Positions 32,199 to 38,887 of a DNA stretch of 38,887 nucleotides are shown here, in pieces. The notes beneath the pieces were generated by a model that saw nothing but the letters and a program-made list of their open reading frames with translations, was not told the DNA's origin and did not search any database. How positions within the stretch are numbered: position 1 is the first letter of the stretch; every line of letters starts with the position of its first letter. The stretch comes from Porphyromonadaceae bacterium UBA7042. GTDB lineage: Bacteria > Bacteroidota > Bacteroidia > Bacteroidales > Muribaculaceae. Where the stretch lies: NCBI GenBank assembly GCA_002494015.1, contig DLAR01000082.1, positions 924 to 39,810 of the forward strand. Direction: 5' to 3'. Position numbers and translations under genes: made by a program.

Positions 32199-34915
32199 TG
32201 GATCGGTTAGGATTTATAATACTGTGCGTTGCCGCGACTGTTCCGGCGATTGCTGCCGGGGCGGTACAGGAGGTTTCCAGTCCCGACGGACTGACCGTTG
32301 TCACAGTCAGTGACGAGGGTGGAACGCCGACCTACACGGTCACGCATGACAACGTGGATTTCGTCAGTCAGTCCCCGCTCGGCCTTGTCACCAATATCGG
32401 CGATTTTTCACGCAATATGAAACTGACAGCTGCAAAACCGGTGGAACGGGTGCGTGACAGCTATTCGCTGCGCAACATCAAGAAAAATCATGTCGATTAC
32501 GAGGCCAACCGCGGCGTGTTCACCTTTGCCTGCGACGGACGTGACGCTGTTGATGTAATCTTTGAGGTGAGCGACAACAATGTCGCGTTTCGTTACATGG
32601 TTCATCCCCGTGGAGAGACCCGGTGCTGCGTTATTGAGCGTGAGGCGACAGGATTTCAGATGCCCGACGGCACGACTACGTTCCTCTGCCCCCAGAGCGG
32701 CCCGATGGGAGGTTTTGCCCGCACCTCGCCCAGCTATGAGACAAGTTACACTCTTGACGACGCCACGGGTAAAAACGGCTGGGGCGAGGGTTATACTTTC
32801 CCCTGCCTGTTCCGTAACGGCGATGCCGGATGGACCCTCGTGTCAGAGACCGGCATTGCTGGTGACTATTGCGCGTCACACCTCTCGGGCAACCCCGGGG
32901 GAATGTATCAGATTGCCTATCCGCAGCCGGGAGAGATGAACGGTTTCGGCTCGACATCGGCTGCCATCATGCTCCCCGGCTTTACTCCGTGGCGCACTGT
33001 CACCGTCGGGAAGACTCTTGCACCGATAGTCGAGACCACGATACCCTTTGATGTAGTGAGGCCGCTCTATGAGCCGTCGCGCAGTTATGAATACGGCAAG
33101 GGGTCGTGGAGCTGGATCATAAAGATGGATTCGAGCTGTAACTTTGACGAGCAGAAACGCTACATTGATTTCTCGGCCGCGATGGGTTACCGCAGTGTGC
33201 TTGTCGACGCGCTTTGGGACACGCAGATCGGTCGCGAGAAGATGGAAGAACTGGCTGCCTACGGCAAGTCAAAAGGAGTGGGCCTCTATCTGTGGTATAA
33301 TTCCAACGGTCACTGGAACGACGCGCCCCAAGGGCCGCGCGGAATCATGAACGACATCGTGAACCGCCGCAAGGAGATGGCGTGGATGAAGGACAACGGA
33401 ATTCTCGGTATAAAGGTCGACTTTTTCGGCGGCGACAAGCAGGAGACAATGCGTCTTTATCACGACATTCTCGCCGATGCCAACGACTACGGACTTCTCG
33501 TCGTGTTCCACGGCTGCACACTCCCGAGAGGATGGGAGAGAATGTATCCCAACTATGCCGCGAGCGAGGCTGTGCTTGCCAGTGAGAACCTGCATTTCTC
33601 TCAGGGAAGCTGCGATGCCGAGGCGATGAACGCATGCATCCATCCGCTGGTGCGCAACACTGTCGGAAGCATGGACTTCGGAGGCAGCGCGCTGAACAGA
33701 TATTATAATGCCGACAACGCGCCGCGTGGTTCTAAACGCATGACGTCCGACGTGTTTGCCCTCGCGACCGCTGTGCTGTTCCAGAGTCCCGTGCAGCATT
33801 TCGCCCTCGCGCCTAACAATCTTGACGATGCCCCCGACTGGGCAATCGAATTCATGAAAGAGGTTCCCACAACATGGACCGAGACCCGTTTCATCGAGGG
33901 GTATCCCGGAAAATATGTCGTCATGGCCCGTCGTCACGGCGCGACATGGTATATCGTCGGTGTCAACGCCGATGACAAGGCGCGCAACCTGACAATCGAG
34001 ATTCCCGATGAAATCCGCAACAGCCCGCTTGAACTGTATAGTGATGACTCGTCGTTGAACGGCAGCCGGAAATCTTGCCGTCCCGACAAGAAAGGCCGCG
34101 TGAAAGTATCAGTGCCGAAAAACGGCGGATTTGTCATCGTCAACCGTCCCGACCCCGATTTTCATGTCTATCTGTGCCTCGGACAGTCCAACATGGAGGG
34201 GAACGCGCGCTACGAGCCTCAGGATACCATTGCTGTCGACGAGCGTTTCTTGATGATGGCTGCTGTCGATATGCCCCGTTTCGGCCGACTGAAAGGTGAG
34301 TGGTACAATGCCGTCCCTCCTCTCGCGAGAGAATACACCGGCCTGACCCCCGCCGATTACTTCGGACGCACGATGGTCGCTTCTCTCCCGGCCCCCAAAA
34401 GGGTAGGGGTCATCAATGTGGCTGTCGGCGGTTGCCGCATCGAGTTGTTTAACCCCGACTCCTGTGCGACACACATTGCCTCGCAGCCGGGATGGCTCAA
34501 AGGTATGGTGAAAGCCTATGACGACAATCCCTACCGCCGGCTGGTTGAAATGGCCCGCGAGGCGCAGCGTTCCGGTGTCATCAAGGGAATATTGCTCCAT
34601 CAGGGGGAATCCAACACTGGTGACCCCATGTGGACTGCAAAAGTTGAAAACCTTTACAACCGGCTGCTCGCCGACTTGAACCTCGACCCCGCCGAAGTGC
34701 CCCTCGTCGCAGGCGAGATGCTGTCGGCCGAGGAGGGGGGATTGTGCGCGGCAATGAATGAGTCGGTCAACACTCTGCCCTCGGTCATCCCCAACTGCGC
34801 CGTTGTCTCATCGGCAGGATGCAAAGGCGCGCCCGACGGCCTCCACTTTACCGCCGACGGCTATCGCGAACTTGGCCGCCGTTATGCTGCCGAAATGTTG
34901 AAACTTACCAAATAA
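32198..34915 (+). CDS. GH97 alpha-glycosidase fused to CE6-type acetyl xylan esterase
   Basis: A 905-residue bifunctional protein with a signal peptide (MDRLGFIILCVAATVPAIAAG). Residues about 22-650 are GH97: N-terminal beta-sandwich (EVSSPDGLTVVTVSDEGG), a (beta/alpha)8 barrel and a C-terminal beta domain. The likely nucleophile is Asp408 in GIKVDFFGGDKQ. That is the retaining GH97 pattern of alpha-galactosidase-type enzymes, not the inverting glucosidase pattern. From about 652 a CE6/SGNH-like esterase starts: CLGQSNMEGNARYE with Ser664, HQGESNTGDP, and Asp880/His883 in PDGLHFTADGY. Together it could remove alpha-linked galactose caps and acetyl groups from xylan. Overlap with the upstream stop by one base shows coupled translation. 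The fusion of these two activities in one chain is uncommon to my knowledge. Confidence 0.9.
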   Translation: MDRLGFIILCVAATVPAIAAGAVQEVSSPDGLTVVTVSDEGGTPTYTVTHDNVDFVSQSPLGLVTNIGDFSRNMKLTAAKPVERVRDSYSLRNIKKNHVDYEANRGVFTFACDGRDAVDVIFEVSDNNVAFRYMVHPRGETRCCVIEREATGFQMPDGTTTFLCPQSGPMGGFARTSPSYETSYTLDDATGKNGWGEGYTFPCLFRNGDAGWTLVSETGIAGDYCASHLSGNPGGMYQIAYPQPGEMNGFGSTSAAIMLPGFTPWRTVTVGKTLAPIVETTIPFDVVRPLYEPSRSYEYGKGSWSWIIKMDSSCNFDEQKRYIDFSAAMGYRSVLVDALWDTQIGREKMEELAAYGKSKGVGLYLWYNSNGHWNDAPQGPRGIMNDIVNRRKEMAWMKDNGILGIKVDFFGGDKQETMRLYHDILADANDYGLLVVFHGCTLPRGWERMYPNYAASEAVLASENLHFSQGSCDAEAMNACIHPLVRNTVGSMDFGGSALNRYYNADNAPRGSKRMTSDVFALATAVLFQSPVQHFALAPNNLDDAPDWAIEFMKEVPTTWTETRFIEGYPGKYVVMARRHGATWYIVGVNADDKARNLTIEIPDEIRNSPLELYSDDSSLNGSRKSCRPDKKGRVKVSVPKNGGFVIVNRPDPDFHVYLCLGQSNMEGNARYEPQDTIAVDERFLMMAAVDMPRFGRLKGEWYNAVPPLAREYTGLTPADYFGRTMVASLPAPKRVGVINVAVGGCRIELFNPDSCATHIASQPGWLKGMVKAYDDNPYRRLVEMAREAQRSGVIKGILLHQGESNTGDPMWTAKVENLYNRLLADLNLDPAEVPLVAGEMLSAEEGGLCAAMNESVNTLPSVIPNCAVVSSAGCKGAPDGLHFTADGYRELGRRYAAEMLKLTK

Positions 34916-34931
34916 CTAATAAATCCGAGTA

Positions 34932-36035
34932 ATGAAATACCTTCCTTTAATTGCAATTTTTGCAGTCGCGGCTACATCGTGTCGTTCTGAACAATCGACC
35001 CCGACTCTCAAAGACTATCTCAAGTATGACTTCCTTATCGGCGCTGCCGTCAATGTCAATCATGTAAACGGTCTCGACCCCAAGGCCGATTCGATTGTCA
35101 CCATGCATTTCAGCTCTATTGTGGCTGAAAACTGTATGAAATCAATGGAAATCCATCCCGAAGAAAATGTCTACAACTGGGAAGATGCTGACAAATTTGT
35201 CGATTACGGCACAAGCCGTGGCATGGCTGTCATCGGTCACACCCTCGTGTGGCATTCGCAGCTTTCCCACTGGTTCCCTTACGATTCAACCGGCAATTAT
35301 GTGACCCCCGATGTGCTGAAACAGCGCATGCGCGACCACATCACAACTGTAATGACCCGTTATAAAGGCCGCATCAAAGGCTGGGACGTTGTCAACGAGG
35401 CTATTATGGAAGACGGGTCTTACCGCAAGTCTCCGTTCTACGACATCCTCGGCGAGGAGTTTATCCCATTTGCATTCCGGTGTGCTATGGAGGCCGACCC
35501 CGATGCCGAACTTTATATCAACGACTACAACATGAGTTTCCCCGAAAAGCGGGCGGCCTATGTCAGACTCGTCAACGATATGAAATCTGAAGGAATCAGG
35601 GTTGACGGTATCGGTATGCAGGGACACAACGGTATGGACTATCCGAGCATCGAGGAGTTTGAAAAATCTATTGTTGAATTTGGCAAGACAGGTTGCAGCG
35701 TGATGATTACTGAATGGGACATGAGCGCGCTCCCCACTGTAAGTTTTAGCTCCAACGTATCAGATGTTACAGATTTCGACCAAAAACGCAATCCCTATCC
35801 CGACGGTCTTCCCGCCGAAGTATCAGAAGAATGGAACAACCGCATGGCCCAGTATCTGTCACTGTTCCGCAAACACTCCGATGTGATTTCCCGCGTTACC
35901 GTGTGGGGCACTCACGACGGCATGTCATGGAAAAACGACTTCCCCATGCGTGGCCGTGTCGACTACCCCCTGCTCTTTGACCGCGACTACAACATGAAAC
36001 CCTTCTTGGTCAAGGAACTGCAACAACCAATCTAA
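34932..36035 (+). CDS. GH10 xylanase, compact lipoprotein
   Basis: A 367-residue endo-xylanase with lipobox AATSC (Cys17). Single-domain GH10 barrel with no CBM: LIGAAVNVNHV, SIVAENCMKSMEIHPEEN, VIGHTLVWHSQLSHW, acid/base Glu156 in WDVVNEAIM, INDYNMSFP, GMQGHNGMD and nucleophile Glu261 in MITEWDMS. The short form without binding modules is usual for enzymes that act on oligosaccharides, possibly on the periplasmic side. It complements surface Xyn10C. It is the last gene of the locus, 16 bases after GH97-CE6, and ends 23 bases before a strong terminator. Confidence 0.95.
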   Translation: MKYLPLIAIFAVAATSCRSEQSTPTLKDYLKYDFLIGAAVNVNHVNGLDPKADSIVTMHFSSIVAENCMKSMEIHPEENVYNWEDADKFVDYGTSRGMAVIGHTLVWHSQLSHWFPYDSTGNYVTPDVLKQRMRDHITTVMTRYKGRIKGWDVVNEAIMEDGSYRKSPFYDILGEEFIPFAFRCAMEADPDAELYINDYNMSFPEKRAAYVRLVNDMKSEGIRVDGIGMQGHNGMDYPSIEEFEKSIVEFGKTGCSVMITEWDMSALPTVSFSSNVSDVTDFDQKRNPYPDGLPAEVSEEWNNRMAQYLSLFRKHSDVISRVTVWGTHDGMSWKNDFPMRGRVDYPLLFDRDYNMKPFLVKELQQPI

Positions 36036-36058
36036 CCGTCATTCTCATTCATAATGAC

Positions 36059-36101
36059 AAAAAAAAGGATTGCAACCCGACTGGTTGCAATCCTTTTTTT
36101 T
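36059..36101. terminator. Bidirectional intrinsic terminator ending the xylan locus
   Basis: GGATTGCAACC (36067-36077) pairs with GGTTGCAATCC (36083-36093) around a 5-base loop. Eight A before and eight T after extend the stem and let it work on both strands. Confidence 0.95.
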
Positions 36102-36174
36102 ATCGTTGATTCAGCGAATTACTTCACTTCCTCGGATGTATGAGGTATTGAATTTCAGAGAGATATGGCATCGT

Positions 36175-36186
36175 GTTCCAAATATG
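36175..36186 (+). repeat. Direct repeat GTTCCAAATATG, left side of the restriction-modification island
   Basis: The 12-mer is identical to 38876-38887 at the window end. The next bases GGACAC make a partial dyad with GTGTTCC. Position between the last xylan gene and the first gene of the A+T-rich island suggests an island boundary. It could instead be remnants of an insertion-sequence end. Confidence 0.5.
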
Positions 36187-36232
36187 GACACATTTTCATC
36201 AAATTATTCAATCACGATTTAGCTATATTAAA

Positions 36233-36264
36233 TTTGAAGTATTAACAAATTATGTTTATTTTTG
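36233..36264 (+). promoter_or_regulatory. Promoter of the XRE-methyltransferase operon
   Basis: TTTG at 36233-36236, 20 bases, then TATTTTTG at 36257-36264 match both Bacteroidales boxes. The start codon at 36284 is 20 bases after the -7 box. Confidence 0.75.
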
Positions 36265-36283
36265 TACATGAATAAATAAGAAT

Positions 36284-36517
36284 ATGATAAAGAGTAAGTC
36301 TAAATATAAGAATCGTATTCGTGTGGTACTAGCAGAAAAGGTTATCACCAATCATTGGATAGCTGATAAAATGGGAGTTTCGGATATGACCGTATCCCGT
36401 TGGACGACTAATAAGATTCAGCCTTCTATGTCTCAGTTCATCGAAATATCCAATCTTCTTAACGTGGATGTAAAAGAGCTGATTGAGTATAATTTCGACA
36501 ATGCCTTAATTAAATGA
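36284..36517 (+). CDS. XRE-family HTH regulator upstream of the methyltransferase
   Basis: A 77-residue DNA-binding protein with one Cro/CI-type helix-turn-helix (HWIADKMGVSDMTVSRWTTN, about residues 24-43). The helices are followed by the usual QFIEISNLLNVDVKELI end. Its last codon overlaps the methyltransferase start (ATGA), so the two are coupled. It may tune methyltransferase expression. It differs from the controller-like protein at 38542, so the island holds two separate small regulators. A+T-rich coding marks it as part of the transferred island. Confidence 0.85.
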   Translation: MIKSKSKYKNRIRVVLAEKVITNHWIADKMGVSDMTVSRWTTNKIQPSMSQFIEISNLLNVDVKELIEYNFDNALIK

Positions 36518-37605
36518 GTAGAATAATCGATTTCAATAATATCAAAGATTCTTTGGGTAATAGTATATTTTATACCAATGATAGAGCTACAGTAGCTTTA
36601 GGAGACTCCTTGCAACTACTAAAAAAAATACCAGACAACAGCGTATCTCTTATCTTAACAGATCCGCCATATCATAGCACCAAGAAGGGTAATATAATAA
36701 ACGATAAGGCATTCTCAACAGATGATGATTTCATCAATTGGATGGAGTTGTATGCAATGCAATGGAAACGGGTGTTACGCCCAAATGGTTCGATCTTTAT
36801 GTTTTGTTCTTCTTGCATGGAGTCAAAACTGACGAATATGCTTTGTAAGCACTTTAATGTTTTGTCTCATATTGTTTGGACAAAGCCAAATGAACCTGGA
36901 TATGACGGATGGAAAGGGAAGATGAAAAAAGAAGCTCTAAGACAATGGTATCCACATTCGGAACGTATTATTTTTATGGAAGCTGCTTCCGAAGGAAATC
37001 TAAATCGCTCATATTTTGGCAACTATCTCAAACGTTTGCGTACTGAATGTAACCTTTCAGGAAAAGATTTGACGGGAATGATAGGTGCATACGGAAGAGT
37101 AAATCACGGAGGAGCTGTTTCAAATTGGGAAAGTGGACGAAATATTCCAAGCAAAGAGCAGTATGCAAGTATATGTGAGGCCCTAAAAAAGTCCGGCATT
37201 AAGGAGAAGTTATTAGAATATGAAGATGTTATTCGCCCTTTTGAGGTTAATGCCAATGTGGAATTTACAGATGTGTGGACATTCCCATCCGTTAAAGCTT
37301 ACAAAGGTAAACACCCAGCCGAAAAACCTGTGTCCATGCTTGAACACTGTATTCGGGCTACTACCTTTCCTGGTGACATTGTACTGGATTGTTTTGCCGG
37401 TTCTGGCAGTACTATCGTAGCGGCCTTACTGACACATCGGATTGGAATTGGAATTGAAATTGACAACAGTTGGTGCTTCTCAATCAAGAGGATCATTGAA
37501 AACGCAGAAGATACAGGCGATGTATGTGACATCCAATCCATAATGAAAAGGTTGGTGTCAGATAAAGAACCATCGCTTTTTGATTTTGAAACTAAAGCGT
37601 TTTGA
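36514..37605 (+). CDS. Type II DNA methyltransferase (beta-order, probable N6-adenine) with HTH-like insert
   Basis: A 363-residue SAM-dependent DNA methylase. Motif order is catalytic TDPPYHS (49-55) first and SAM-binding FAGSGST (294-300) last, the beta class. DPPY predicts N6-adenine methylation, though N4-cytosine cannot be ruled out. HPAEKP at 267-272 is the usual motif X/I approach. Between them, in the target-recognition region (about 167-215), the sequence GNYLKRLRTECNLSGKD and SNWESGRNIPSKEQY reads as an XRE-like helix-turn-helix, so DNA recognition may use this fold. It protects host DNA from the endonuclease encoded convergently; the two genes overlap by 14 bases at their 3' ends. 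Recognition site unknown. Confidence 0.9.
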   Translation: MSRIIDFNNIKDSLGNSIFYTNDRATVALGDSLQLLKKIPDNSVSLILTDPPYHSTKKGNIINDKAFSTDDDFINWMELYAMQWKRVLRPNGSIFMFCSSCMESKLTNMLCKHFNVLSHIVWTKPNEPGYDGWKGKMKKEALRQWYPHSERIIFMEAASEGNLNRSYFGNYLKRLRTECNLSGKDLTGMIGAYGRVNHGGAVSNWESGRNIPSKEQYASICEALKKSGIKEKLLEYEDVIRPFEVNANVEFTDVWTFPSVKAYKGKHPAEKPVSMLEHCIRATTFPGDIVLDCFAGSGSTIVAALLTHRIGIGIEIDNSWCFSIKRIIENAEDTGDVCDIQSIMKRLVSDKEPSLFDFETKAF

Positions 37606-38539
37606 TATTGTTCGTTATTAGCACACGGCGCATCCAATCTAAAGTTGGCTCAATACCAGAATCTTTAACGACGACATTGCAGTGGTGATGTCCCCATCCT
37701 AAATTGTAAGGCCTATGGTTGAACTCTCCCGTACGAAGTTCACGTATGTGAAATAAACTCACTTCCGTAACAGTGAGGTCTGGAACAACCCTACCTTCGG
37801 CTTGCTGTATTTTTCTGCAAAAGCCAATTGCCGAAATATGTTGTAGACATAATGGACAGATAGTATATCCATCAGCGTCAACAATGCGGGCCTGCTCTAA
37901 TTCTTTTCGATTATATAGTCCTTTCTCTTTGGCTTCATTTTTCAATTCAATAATATAATTACGAAGGGCAGACGGGTTCTCCGCATCCTTTATAAGTTCC
38001 TCTATATCCTTGCATGACCAGAACAGAACCTCAAGCTGTAATTTGCAGTTATTGTTATTCTGTTGTGTTGAATACTCATATACCCGGATACCAGCACCCT
38101 TCATCAAGGATGTGCAGAATCCTTTTACGATTTTGCTTTGACCTTCTGAAGTCGTTGCCGGAATCCTCGCAACATACTCTCCGCCTAAAGGCGTTTTTCT
38201 AGAGGTAGCAGCTTCCCATTTTTTCAAAGGAGGATATTTAACCCATTGTTCTCTCGTTTCATAGAACACCAGCATGTTTTTACCAAGTTTCAATCCTTTG
38301 TGACTCGAGGAGTTAAAATAATCTTCAGGTCTTATTAATACAATAAACCCATTTTCATATTGACCATTCTCCGAGGGGGCCTGCTTGCATATTTCATAAT
38401 CTTCATATGGTATCAGAACCGTACTATTGCGTCCAACTCGATTTTGGTATATTACATCGTCATCTGCTCCGCGAGTCTGACCAGTCTTATATATTTTCGT
38501 CCTTACCAATTGAGGAAGATATATTAGTTTCTTAGCCAT
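37592..38539 (-). CDS. Probable type II restriction endonuclease with zinc-bound HNH nuclease motif
   Basis: A 315-residue protein next to a DNA methyltransferase. The C-terminal 90 residues hold CPLC (Cys228, Cys231). Then FHIREL with His264, FNHRPYNLGW with Asn274/His275/Asn279, and GHHHCN with His284-286/Cys287. This is the beta-beta-alpha-metal HNH layout with a CxxC...HxxC zinc site. The N-terminal 220 residues are unlike anything I recognise and are probably the specificity part. The HNH motif, neighbouring methylase and controller gene support a restriction enzyme. A BstXI-like family is a possibility I could not test. The start at 38539 is 2 bases after the controller stop, so the two form one operon. 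Confidence 0.8.
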   Translation of the reverse strand: MAKKLIYLPQLVRTKIYKTGQTRGADDDVIYQNRVGRNSTVLIPYEDYEICKQAPSENGQYENGFIVLIRPEDYFNSSSHKGLKLGKNMLVFYETREQWVKYPPLKKWEAATSRKTPLGGEYVARIPATTSEGQSKIVKGFCTSLMKGAGIRVYEYSTQQNNNNCKLQLEVLFWSCKDIEELIKDAENPSALRNYIIELKNEAKEKGLYNRKELEQARIVDADGYTICPLCLQHISAIGFCRKIQQAEGRVVPDLTVTEVSLFHIRELRTGEFNHRPYNLGWGHHHCNVVVKDSGIEPTLDWMRRVLITNNIKTL

Positions 38540-38541
38540 AG

Positions 38542-38757
38542 TTAAAAGTCCATTAAATGGGATAATGTTATATTTAATCCATTTGCAATCTTATTGAGCG
38601 TGTTCAGAGTGGGGCTTTTCTCGCCTCGTTCAATTATGCCGATATATGTGCGATCTATGCCGCACTTAAATGCAAATGCTTCTTGGGAAAGTCCTGTTGC
38701 CTTTCTTAAATCAACTAATCTTTTCCCAAATGCAATGTTTATAGGTGTTCCATTCAT
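38542..38757 (-). CDS. Controller-like XRE regulator of the restriction endonuclease (C protein type)
   Basis: A 71-residue single-domain HTH protein: FGKRLVDLRKATGLSQEAFA, FKCGIDRTYIGIIERGEKSPT and LNKIANGLNITLSHL. That is the size and layout of C proteins of type II restriction-modification systems. C proteins act as dimers at their own promoter to delay and then boost endonuclease expression until DNA is methylated. The endonuclease gene follows after 2 bases. A promoter and repeated GACTAAAG elements lie just upstream, fitting autoregulation. Confidence 0.88.
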   Translation of the reverse strand: MNGTPINIAFGKRLVDLRKATGLSQEAFAFKCGIDRTYIGIIERGEKSPTLNTLNKIANGLNITLSHLMDF

Positions 38758-38761
38758 ATTA

Positions 38762-38792
38762 CAAAATTATACCATAGCCGACTAAAGTACAA
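38762..38792 (-). promoter_or_regulatory. Promoter of the controller-endonuclease operon
   Basis: On the minus strand TTG (38792-38790), 20 bases, then TAATTTTG (38769-38762) match the Bacteroidales consensus, 5 bases before the start codon at 38757. Such a short leader is common for C-protein genes. Confidence 0.65.
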
Positions 38793-38814
38793 CGGACTAA
38801 AGATAGCATTAGTC
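38780..38814 (-). promoter_or_regulatory. Candidate C-protein operator (repeated GACTAAAG half-sites)
   Basis: GACTAAAG occurs at 38780-38787 and again at 38795-38802, a 15-base period, and an inverted TAGTC lies at 38810-38814. The GACT/AGTC core is that of known C-boxes. The first copy lies between the -7 and -33 boxes and the others upstream of -33, a layout that could both activate and repress. Binding is inferred. Confidence 0.55.
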
Positions 38815-38875
38815 AATTTGCTATTATGATGAACCATAAAACAAATAAGGGACACCCCATCGTTAATTAGGACAC

Positions 38876-38887
38876 GTTCCAAATATG
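38876..38887 (+). repeat. Direct repeat GTTCCAAATATG, right side of the restriction-modification island
   Basis: Identical to 36175-36186; the match reaches the last base of the window, so it may be longer. GGACAC occurs just before it and GGGACACCCC at 38849-38858, giving this end a repeated GGACAC pattern like an insertion-sequence terminus. No transposase is in the window. Confidence 0.5.

Noticed and set aside
1..38887. CRISPR array, tRNA or rRNA gene, prophage genes
   Set aside because: No regularly spaced repeats, no cloverleaf or rRNA-like stretch and no phage structural genes were seen while reading both strands; small RNAs without clear structure could be missed.

Overview
This is a Bacteroidales chromosome segment. 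Four things show it: tandem SusC/SusD pairs, a hybrid two-component regulator with an AraC output domain, an UpxY-type NusG paralogue, and promoters of the form TTTG/TTG-N20-TAnnTTTG. The G+C-rich coding (well above half in the lines I counted) and the gene content fit Muribaculaceae (S24-7) better than Bacteroides or Prevotella, but I cannot prove the family.

Layout. (1) 1-2250, minus strand, is the start of a surface-polysaccharide locus: an upxY-like antiterminator, an unknown 216-residue protein in the position of upxZ, and a ugd gene cut by the window edge. Upstream of upxY, 2320-2512 is bounded by 24-bp inverted repeats and carries one good promoter that points away from upxY. This looks like a phase-variable invertible promoter caught in the OFF orientation. 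(2) 2523-7142 is housekeeping: umuC and miaB on the minus strand, then a small proline-rich membrane-anchored protein and an acetate/succinate CoA-transferase on the plus strand. (3) 7255-36035 is a complete xylan utilisation locus. A 1320-residue hybrid sensor/regulator on the minus strand faces two GH43 genes, the six-gene core known as xusA-xusB-xusC-xusD-xusE-xyn10C, and a downstream block GH43-CE1-GH43-GH97/CE6-GH10. (4) 36233-38887 is an A+T-rich type II restriction-modification island: XRE regulator plus methyltransferase on the plus strand, facing an HNH endonuclease plus a controller-like XRE protein on the minus strand. A 12-bp direct repeat lies at both ends.

How it works together. 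The inferred scheme for the xylan locus is as follows. Surface xylanase Xyn10C and the XusB/D/E binding proteins capture and cut arabinoxylan, and XusA/XusC import oligosaccharides. Periplasmic GH43, GH10, feruloyl esterase, GH97 and acetyl esterase activities strip side chains and release sugars. Oligosaccharides in the periplasm activate the hybrid sensor. A 17-base motif found once before each of the first two GH43 genes, at 102 and 103 bases from the same -7 box, is a strong candidate for the regulator's operator.

Main points for a second look: the inverton upstream of upxY; the paired operator motif; an A+T-rich second CBM inside Xyn10C; a strong terminator 14 bases before the GH43-CE1 block; the GH97-CE6 fusion; and the restriction-modification island with its flanking repeats, an HTH-like domain inside the methyltransferase, and a candidate controller operator. 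I saw no tRNA, rRNA, CRISPR array or transposase gene.
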